Notes under the pieces: generated by a model | Databases searched by the model: none | The model's input: the letters and a program-made list of their open reading frames with translations, nothing else | Told to the model about the DNA's origin: nothing | Assembly (NCBI GenBank): GCA_013694795.1 | Contig: JACDBS010000198.1 | Location: forward strand, 1-11,987 | Source of the DNA: Chloroflexota bacterium | GTDB lineage: Bacteria > Chloroflexota > Limnocylindria > QHBO01 | Length of the DNA: 11,987 bases | Direction of reading: 5' to 3' | Made by a program: the position numbers and the translations under genes | Part shown: piece by piece, positions 6,529-11,987 of the stretch | Numbering within the stretch: the stretch's first letter is position 1 | How the letters are laid out: the number at the start of each line of letters is the position of its first letter

Positions 6529-7545
6529 TCAGGAGTCGAGCCGCGGGACCTCCGAGGCAAGCAGATCCGCGATCTCTCTCGCGTTGGTGGTGCCGTAATT
6601 GGCGTAGCAGTTGTTCATGAGCACATGGATCTCGGGCACCTGCTCGGCGACCTCTCGGATGCGCGGCACCCACTCCCCGAGCTCACCGGAGTCGTAGAGG
6701 TAACGGAAGCGCTCCACGACGGGGATGCCGGACTTCTCCCACGTCTCCGTCCGACGGCCATGGAATCGCACCACCGCCAGCGTCGGCGAGGTGACCACGG
6801 TCATGGGCGGAACCGACGACTTCGTGCCGGGTGGCGCGTCGACCATCACGAACGGGATCTCGTAGGTGGTGAGGAAGCGCAGGGTGCGGTCGCGGTTCTT
6901 GTCGTTGAACCAGCTGGCGTGACGCAGCTCGACGGCGAACGGCGTGTCGCCCAGTCGCTCCATGGCTTTCACGATCTCGTCGCGCGACTCGCTGGTGGGA
7001 AAGAACCAGCGCGGGTACTGGAGAAAGACCGCGCCCAGCTTGCCGGACGAACGCAACGGCTCGATGCCGTCCAGGAATCGCGCCCAGATCTCGTCGACGA
7101 TCTCGTTCGGCAGGTCGCGGGCGTAGACTCGCTTCCGGTCGAGCAGCTCGGCCGGCAGTGCCTCGCGCAGGTCCTTCGGCAGGCGTCTGAGCTCCGAAGG
7201 CTGGCCGGTCATCAGCGCGTGGGCCTTGATGTCGAACGTGAAGTCCTGCGGCGTGCGCTCGAGCCACAGCTCACCCGTCCGTCGGGCGGGGAGCGCGTAG
7301 TAGGTGGCGTCGACCTCGACGATCGGGAACTGGTCGGCGTAGTACACCAGCCGATCCTCGGCCGACCCTGCATCTGGCGGGTAGAAGACGCCGGGCGCGG
7401 TCATGGTGGGATCGGTCCACGAAGCGGTACCGATGCGGACGCTGGCTCTTCCGACCGCCAGGGGCTCTCGGGCGGCCGCCGCGTGCGCCTCGCCACGCTC
7501 GCCGGCGGCTTCAGGTCCGGGGTCGTGCGGACTGCCCTCGCTCAT
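6529..7545 (-). CDS. DUF72 (YecE-like) family protein
   Basis: This is a 338-residue TIM-barrel-like protein of the DUF72/YecE family, whose reaction is unknown. Family features appear in order: IGTASWTDP (38-46), YYADQFPIVEVDATYYALP (68-86), FTFDIKAHALMTG, the barrel strand AVFLQYPRWF, PFAVELRHASW, VRFHGR, and the closing MNNCYANYGTTNA. The last of these is the conserved Asn/Tyr-rich loop near the C-terminus. The frame is open back to 7698, but that extension would overlap the upstream membrane protein gene by 97 bases and has a non-family sequence. The ATG at 7545 with TACGAT six bases upstream is therefore chosen. The first 35 residues are low-complexity Ala/Glu/Gly, so even the chosen start may carry a disordered tail. 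It is separated by 56 bp from the preceding minus-strand gene. Confidence 0.9.
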   Translation of the reverse strand: MSEGSPHDPGPEAAGERGEAHAAAAREPLAVGRASVRIGTASWTDPTMTAPGVFYPPDAGSAEDRLVYYADQFPIVEVDATYYALPARRTGELWLERTPQDFTFDIKAHALMTGQPSELRRLPKDLREALPAELLDRKRVYARDLPNEIVDEIWARFLDGIEPLRSSGKLGAVFLQYPRWFFPTSESRDEIVKAMERLGDTPFAVELRHASWFNDKNRDRTLRFLTTYEIPFVMVDAPPGTKSSVPPMTVVTSPTLAVVRFHGRRTETWEKSGIPVVERFRYLYDSGELGEWVPRIREVAEQVPEIHVLMNNCYANYGTTNAREIADLLASEVPRLDS

Positions 7546-7551
7546 CGGTCC

Positions 7552-7557
7552 ATCGTA
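7552..7557 (-). promoter_or_regulatory. Putative leaderless -10 box (TACGAT) of the DUF72 gene
   Basis: TACGAT on the minus strand is followed by six bases (GGACCG) and then the ATG at 7545. A CTGACG resembling a -35 element lies upstream, but at a spacing of about 21 bp, which is too long. The box supports the 7545 start over the longer frame. Confidence 0.5.
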
Positions 7558-7601
7558 GGACCGATACGTGACACCTGCCGTCAGGAACGCGGGCTGAAGA
7601 G

Positions 7602-8081
7602 TTACGCCTGGCCGAGCGCGCGACGGACCGACGCGGTCGATAGGACGACCATCACCACGATGGCGCCAGCAAAGCCGATGAGGAAGAGCGGATGCCATTC
7701 GGCGGTCATGACCACTATGCCGGTGCCTATGGCCAGAACCACCTGGAGGATTGCCGCCAGCGTCCAGGCCCAGGTGCGACGGCGCCTGGCTCCCCGCGAG
7801 GCGACGACGGCGACGATGGCGAACCCGAACGCACCGGCGGCGGCGAAGCGGAACGTCTCCTCAGCCGCGCGCCCGGCCTCGCCGCCCATGGAGTCACGGA
7901 AGGCGGCCGCGATCAGGCTGAGGGCCACGCTGAGGACCAGTGTGGCGGCCGCTTCGACCAGGAGCAGGGCGCGGAGCACTCCGACCATCGGCACGCGACG
8001 AGCGGCGTCCACGGACGCGACGTAGGGGACGGTGGCGGTGCGGGCGGCATTCATCACGCCAAGTCTTCGTTCGGTGGACAT
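7602..8081 (-). CDS. Four-helix integral membrane protein, unknown function
   Basis: This 159-residue hydrophobic protein has four predicted membrane segments, at about 34-60, 77-95, 104-126 and 130-150. A basic cluster GARRRR (97-102) between the second and third segments would lie in the cytoplasm, placing both termini inside. No catalytic or binding motif is visible and I do not recognise the family. The size and layout resemble small DoxX- or DUF-type membrane proteins, but key residues for a firm assignment are lacking. The start is uncertain. ATG at 8081 gives MSTERRLGVM, while ATG at 8054 (residue 10) is equally possible. Neither has a good ribosome-binding site nor a TANNNT box. It is divergent from the DUF4112 gene. 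Confidence 0.8.
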   Translation of the reverse strand: MSTERRLGVMNAARTATVPYVASVDAARRVPMVGVLRALLLVEAAATLVLSVALSLIAAAFRDSMGGEAGRAAEETFRFAAAGAFGFAIVAVVASRGARRRRTWAWTLAAILQVVLAIGTGIVVMTAEWHPLFLIGFAGAIVVMVVLSTASVRRALGQA

Positions 8082-8147
8082 TGGTGAACAGGTCGGAATG
8101 CCGTGAGCGCGCCTACGTCATTTGGCCAGTCGGGGCATCGGTCGTGC

Positions 8148-8645
8148 ATGTCCACACGCATGCGAAGTTCGGAGCCCGAACCCGGGCGCTCCCGCGCGCT
8201 GGGCGAGGTCGAGACGCTGGCGTGGCTGCTCGACAACAGTATCCCGGTGCCGGGCACCGGGGGGCGGCGGTTCGGGATCGACGCGATCATTGGCCTGGTG
8301 CCGGTCGTTGGCGACGTGATCAGCGGCGGGATCGGTCTGTTCGTGGTGTGGCGCGGCTCCCGGATGGGTCTGCCGCGCGTGGTGGTGGCCCGCATGCTCG
8401 CGAATTCGGCGCTCGACCTGCTGATCGGGTCGATCCCGGTCATCGGCGACGCGTTCGACCTGTGGTTCAAGGCGAATACGCGCAACCTCGGGCTGATGCG
8501 ACGCCACCTCGAACGGCCGGAGACGTCGACGCGGAACGAATGGCTCGTGGTCGGGGCGCTGATCGGCATCGTGCTGGCGATCGTCCTGTCCATTGGATGG
8601 CTCCTCGCTTCGGTCGTAAACGCGCTGGTCAGTGCGATCGGCTGA
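8148..8645 (+). CDS. DUF4112 domain membrane protein
   Basis: This 165-residue protein matches the DUF4112 family, whose function is unknown. The domain begins at LGEVETLAWLLDNSIPVPGTG (18-38). It contains two related loops, GLVPVVGD (49-56) and GSIPVIGD (94-101), each followed by a hydrophobic stretch. Together they look like an internally repeated hairpin. FDLWFKANTRNLGLM (103-117) is also typical. A C-terminal transmembrane helix spans about 133-160. The start is uncertain: GTG at 8103 would add 15 residues, ATG at 8148 is chosen as the simplest, and ATG at 8160 also remains before the domain. None has a clear ribosome-binding site. The gene converges on the hydrolase with only 9 bp between stop codons. 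Confidence 0.87.
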   Translation: MSTRMRSSEPEPGRSRALGEVETLAWLLDNSIPVPGTGGRRFGIDAIIGLVPVVGDVISGGIGLFVVWRGSRMGLPRVVVARMLANSALDLLIGSIPVIGDAFDLWFKANTRNLGLMRRHLERPETSTRNEWLVVGALIGIVLAIVLSIGWLLASVVNALVSAIG

Positions 8646-8654
8646 CGGCATCGG

Positions 8655-9173
8655 TCAGGTATTGGCGCCGATGAATTCGGCCACCTCGTCCAACGCGGTG
8701 TCCAGCACGGGGCCGACGCCGTGCCCCACCCGTGGATACGTGATCAGCGTCGCGTGGGGCAGGAGGCGGACCGCCTTCCGCAGCAGGTCGATGCGCGCGA
8801 ATGGGTCCGACTCGCCAGAGATGAGGAGCACCGGGCAGCCGATGCGCGGCCAGTGGGCGGTGCGCTCGACCCACGCGTCGTCGCGCCCAGGCGCGTGGAG
8901 TGGATACGAGAACAGCACGAGCGCCGCGGGCGTGAGATCGGGTGCCAGGAGTGAAGCCACCCGGCCACCGAATGACTGGCCGCCGATCACCACCGACGCC
9001 GCATCCGAGCCGATCGCGGCACGGTAGGCTGGGATCGCGCGTTCCGCCTTCGCGCGCGGCAAGGTCACGAGCTCGATCGAGAAGCCGCGCGCCTCGAGTC
9101 CGGAGGCGTGCTTCGAAAGCTGCCTGGGGTTGCCAGATGCGCCGGGAGCCAGGAGGATGCGAGTTGCAGGCAT
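8655..9173 (-). CDS. Small alpha/beta hydrolase (KANL3/Tex30-like)
   Basis: This 172-residue cytoplasmic protein has a minimal alpha/beta-hydrolase fold and a complete-looking catalytic triad. The nucleophile is Ser67 in GGQSFGG (64-70), the acid is Asp123 in SGESDPF, and the base is His151 in RVGHGVG. The N-terminal LLAPGASGNP (7-16) supplies the oxyanion-hole loop. Length, the early loop and the absence of a cap domain fit the group related to KANL3/Tex30 and dienelactone hydrolase. Substrates of bacterial members are mostly unknown. The ATG at 9173 is supported by TAGTCT six bases upstream. It is divergent from msrB across 35 bp, so the two may share control, but no link in substrate can be read from the sequence. 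Confidence 0.88.
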   Translation of the reverse strand: MPATRILLAPGASGNPRQLSKHASGLEARGFSIELVTLPRAKAERAIPAYRAAIGSDAASVVIGGQSFGGRVASLLAPDLTPAALVLFSYPLHAPGRDDAWVERTAHWPRIGCPVLLISGESDPFARIDLLRKAVRLLPHATLITYPRVGHGVGPVLDTALDEVAEFIGANT

Positions 9174-9179
9174 CGGCGA

Positions 9180-9185
9180 AGACTA
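9180..9185 (-). promoter_or_regulatory. Putative leaderless -10 box (TAGTCT) of the hydrolase gene
   Basis: On the minus strand TAGTCT is followed by six bases (TCGCCG) and the ATG at 9173. It sits only 11 bp from the oppositely oriented box of msrB, so RNA polymerase could hardly occupy both at once. Confidence 0.5.
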
Positions 9186-9196
9186 TCTCTCACGGG

Positions 9197-9202
9197 TAGG
9201 CT
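9197..9202 (+). promoter_or_regulatory. Putative leaderless -10 box (TAGGCT) of msrB
   Basis: TAGGCT ends six bases before the ATG at 9209. The overlapping GGGTAGG could also act as a weak Shine-Dalgarno sequence at 8 nt, so this site alone does not separate leaderless from ordinary initiation. No -35 hexamer is visible. Confidence 0.45.
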
Positions 9203-9208
9203 GTGCGC

Positions 9209-9630
9209 ATGACCAACGAAAAGATCACCAAGTCGGACGAGGAATGGCGGGCGGAGCTCACCCCCGAACAGTTCCGCGTGCTGCGCAAAAAGGGGACCGA
9301 GGCACCATTCACCGGAGCGTACGCGGACGAGCACGGCTCCGGAATGTACCGATGTGCCGGGTGCGGCAATGAGCTGTTCGATGCCGCCACGAAGTTCGAG
9401 TCCGGCTCCGGCTGGCCGTCGTTCTACCAGCCGAAGGATCCGGCAGCCGTCGAGACAGAGACGGATCGGTCCTTCTTCACGACACGCACCGAGGTGCACT
9501 GCGCGAGATGCGGCGGGCACCTGGGCCACATCTTCGACGACGCGCGCGATCAGCCCACCGGACTGCGCTACTGCATCAACTCCGCGGCGCTGAAGCTCGA
9601 CCCGAAGGACGTCGAGCCGATGGAACAGGT

Positions 9631-9634
<4 letters not shown>
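9209..9634 (+). CDS. msrB: Peptide-methionine (R)-S-oxide reductase MsrB
   Basis: This 141-residue enzyme reduces the R form of methionine sulfoxide in proteins, normally with electrons from thioredoxin, to repair oxidative damage. Zinc ligands are Cys49/Cys52 (CAGC) and Cys98/Cys101 (CARC). SGSGWPSF (65-72) and GHLGHIFDD (103-111, with His104 and His107) form the active site. The nucleophile is Cys122 in RYCINS. The position that holds the resolving cysteine in E. coli-type enzymes (SGCGWPSF) is Ser67 here, so regeneration must use another cysteine or act directly. There is no signal peptide, so it is cytoplasmic. A GTG two codons upstream (9203) is less likely than the ATG. No msrA lies nearby. 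Confidence 0.97.
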
Positions 9635-10677
<1,043 letters not shown>

Positions 10678-10684
10678 GGTGTCG

Positions 10685-10690
10685 ATGATA
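10685..10690 (-). promoter_or_regulatory. Putative leaderless -10 box (TATCAT) of threonine aldolase
   Basis: On the minus strand TATCAT, the best match to TATAAT among the six boxes, is followed by seven bases (CGACACC) and the ATG at 10677. It lies in the 23-bp gap after the receiver-like gene, so the aldolase may be transcribed independently of that gene. No Shine-Dalgarno sequence precedes this ATG. Confidence 0.55.
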
Positions 10691-10700
10691 TCGGAGCCCG

Positions 10701-11117
10701 TCAGGTGGTCGGTGGTCGGTCTTCCGGGCGCCGTGGGCGCCGGACCACGGCGGGCAACGGGGCCAACGAGGGCGCGCGAGAGCCTGACGTCCCGCGCAGC
10801 CACTCGATGGCGGCCTCCACGTCCTCCACGCAGAACGGCTTGGCCATGACGGCCACGCCGGGTCCGGAGACGATGTTGATCGGCATCGACGCCAGCAGCC
10901 TGCCGGTACAGATCAGCACTCTCGGCAGCGCGAGGAGCGATGCTCGCTGGCGGGCGGGCAGCTCGAGGAATTGCGTCCCGTCGATGATCAGGCCGTCAGG
11001 GGCCTGGCCGAGGGCCAGTCGGGCCTCGAGCTCGTCGGGGGAAAGGATCTCGGCATCGGGCAGGAGTTCGCCGAAGAGGTCCCGGACGCCCGGTTCGCGG
11101 TCACTGATCCACAGCAT
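10701..11117 (-). CDS. Small stand-alone receiver-like protein
   Basis: This 138-residue protein resembles a CheY-type receiver domain without an output domain. The order of elements fits: LWISDREPGVRDLF (2-15), Asp46 in GLIIDG at the phospho-acceptor position, Thr71 in LICTGR, and Lys93 in VMAKPF. The acidic pocket is reduced, because the usual DD pair is SD (Asp6). Phosphorylation is therefore uncertain. A Pro/Arg-rich tail (115-138) follows the domain. The ATG at 11117 is used, but GTG at 11126 (three codons longer) has AGGTG four bases upstream and is a real alternative. It begins 7-16 bp after the aminotransferase stop, so the two are probably cotranscribed. No histidine kinase is in the window, and the partner is unknown. 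Confidence 0.7.
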   Translation of the reverse strand: MLWISDREPGVRDLFGELLPDAEILSPDELEARLALGQAPDGLIIDGTQFLELPARQRASLLALPRVLICTGRLLASMPINIVSGPGVAVMAKPFCVEDVEAAIEWLRGTSGSRAPSLAPLPAVVRRPRRPEDRPPTT

Positions 11118-11133
11118 TCCGGCCACGCGGCAC

Positions 11134-11987
11134 CTAGAGCAAGCCGGATGCCGGATGCCCGGTGAGCTCGCCAGCCATGGAGCCAAAGATGGTCGTGTGT
11201 CGCTCGATGTCGGCGTCCGTGGCCTGCGGCGCGACGAGCGCCATGTTGTGGAACGGAGTGAGCAGCACACCACGGTTGAGCGCGTACAGATGGGTGAAGC
11301 GCTGCGTGGCGAAGTCGTCCATGGCAGCCGCCTCGGCACCGTTGTTCGGCCGGTCGGGCCCGAAGAGGTACTCCGCCCGACACCCGAGGCGCGTGACGTG
11401 CCACGGCAGCCCGGACTCGTCGATGGCGGCCTGGACCCCATCGGTCCAGCGCTCGGCCAGCGGGATGGTGTGCGCATAGGCCTCATCGGTCAACACGGAT
11501 TCGAGCGTGGCGCGCATGGCGGCCATGGACAGCGCATTCCCGGCCAATGTGCCGCCGATGCCGCCGACATCGGCGTGCTCGAGCTCGATCTGGTCGGCGA
11601 CCCGCTCGGCGACGGCGCCGCTGAGCCCGAAGGCGGCGGCCGGGAGACCGCCGGCGATCGGCTTGCCGATGACCAACAGGTCTGGCTCCAGGCCATCGGT
11701 GCGCGTGCAGCCGCCCGGGCCGGCGCAGATCGTGTGGGTCTCGTCGATGACAAGGAGCGTCCCGTGGCGACGGGTCAGGTCGCGCAGCGCGGCATGGTAG
11801 CCATCGGCCGGGTGGACGATTCCGATGTTCGTCATGACCGGCTCCGCCAGGACCGCGGCAACGTCGCCATGGGCGAGAGCGGCCTCCAGCGCATCCAGGT
11901 CGTTCCACTCGACCACTCGGGTCGTCAGTGCGGGATCGACGGGCGGTCCGAGGTTGCCTGCGCGGACGACGGCGTGCCCATCCCGGA
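11134..11987 (-). CDS. Class III PLP aminotransferase (GSA-aminomutase-like), 5' end outside window
   Basis: The frame runs open to the right edge, leaving the last 283 complete residues. This is the C-terminal two thirds of a fold-type I class III aminotransferase related to glutamate-1-semialdehyde aminomutase. Visible features are AEPVMTNIGIV, the cofactor-binding IDETHTICAGPGG, and VIGKPIAGGLP with the Schiff-base lysine encoded at 11662-11664. GGTLAGNALSMAAM (phosphate-side loop) and the final GVLLTPFHNMALV segment also fit. True HemL enzymes have GKVIGGGLP instead of GKPIAGGLP. No other haem-pathway gene is nearby, so this is more likely one of the many aminotransferases annotated as aspartate-aminotransferase family with undefined substrate. 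It leads into the receiver-like gene. Confidence 0.9.
   Translation of the reverse strand, partial: RDGHAVVRAGNLGPPVDPALTTRVVEWNDLDALEAALAHGDVAAVLAEPVMTNIGIVHPADGYHAALRDLTRRHGTLLVIDETHTICAGPGGCTRTDGLEPDLLVIGKPIAGGLPAAAFGLSGAVAERVADQIELEHADVGGIGGTLAGNALSMAAMRATLESVLTDEAYAHTIPLAERWTDGVQAAIDESGLPWHVTRLGCRAEYLFGPDRPNNGAEAAAMDDFATQRFTHLYALNRGVLLTPFHNMALVAPQATDADIERHTTIFGSMAGELTGHPASGLL

Noticed and set aside
7546..7698. 51-residue N-terminal extension of the DUF72 protein
   Set aside because: It overlaps the upstream gene by 97 bases, does not resemble the family, and lies upstream of a better start with a TANNNT box.
6625..8025. 466-codon plus-strand open frame across the DUF72 and membrane protein genes
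   Set aside because: It crosses two recognisable minus-strand genes and their intergenic gap, and its composition changes abruptly along its length.
10678..10803. 42-residue N-terminal extension of threonine aldolase
   Set aside because: It would read through the end of the receiver-like gene, whereas the internal ATG begins exactly at the conserved family N-terminus.
11118..11486. Long N-terminal extension of the receiver-like protein
   Set aside because: The extra 123 residues are Arg/Ser/Pro-rich and lie over conserved aminotransferase sequence in another frame.

Overview
The window is GC-rich chromosomal DNA, densely packed with short intergenic gaps. It looks like a member of Chloroflexota (Limnocylindria-like soil or freshwater lineage), with an actinobacterium as the alternative. 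This is inferred from a DUF3090 protein with a C-terminal zinc knuckle, a Pro/Ser/Thr-rich lipoprotein linker, DUF4112 and TM0106-type proteins, and TANNNT boxes placed directly before start codons. No rRNA, tRNA, insertion sequence, CRISPR array or phage gene was seen.

Layout. Bases 1-191 hold the probable 3' end of a plus-strand gene (stop at 75-77), a promoter-like TTGACA-17-TACGCT, and a perfect 12-bp stem-loop that may end that gene or a small RNA. A minus-strand single-pass membrane protein follows (192-788). A plus-strand pair then encodes DUF3090 and a dual-specificity-type phosphatase (873-1997). A tiny GTGA-overlapping zinc-ribbon-like ORF follows the pair. The largest gene (5662 to 2090, minus) encodes a 1190-residue fusion of a RecB/Cas4-like nuclease, a DEDD RNase H-like exonuclease and a superfamily 1 helicase. 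Further minus-strand genes are a lipoprotein with an SH3-like region, a DUF72 protein and a four-helix membrane protein. A plus-strand DUF4112 protein converges on a minus-strand alpha/beta hydrolase. That hydrolase is divergent from plus-strand msrB, which converges on an L-threonine aldolase so tightly that the two stop codons share one CTAG. The window ends with a small receiver-like protein and a class III PLP aminotransferase cut off by the right edge.

How the genes relate. Most appear to be independent housekeeping or accessory genes rather than one pathway. The credible transcription units are DUF3090-phosphatase and aminotransferase-receiver, the latter possibly reading into threonine aldolase. 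The clearest window-wide pattern is regulatory. Six start codons, on both strands and in unrelated genes, are preceded at 6 or 7 nt by a TANNNT hexamer, the geometry expected for leaderless mRNAs. No new multi-gene system was convincingly identified. The strongest leads are the leaderless pattern, the candidate small RNA at the left edge, the multi-nuclease helicase and the small zinc-ribbon-like ORF.
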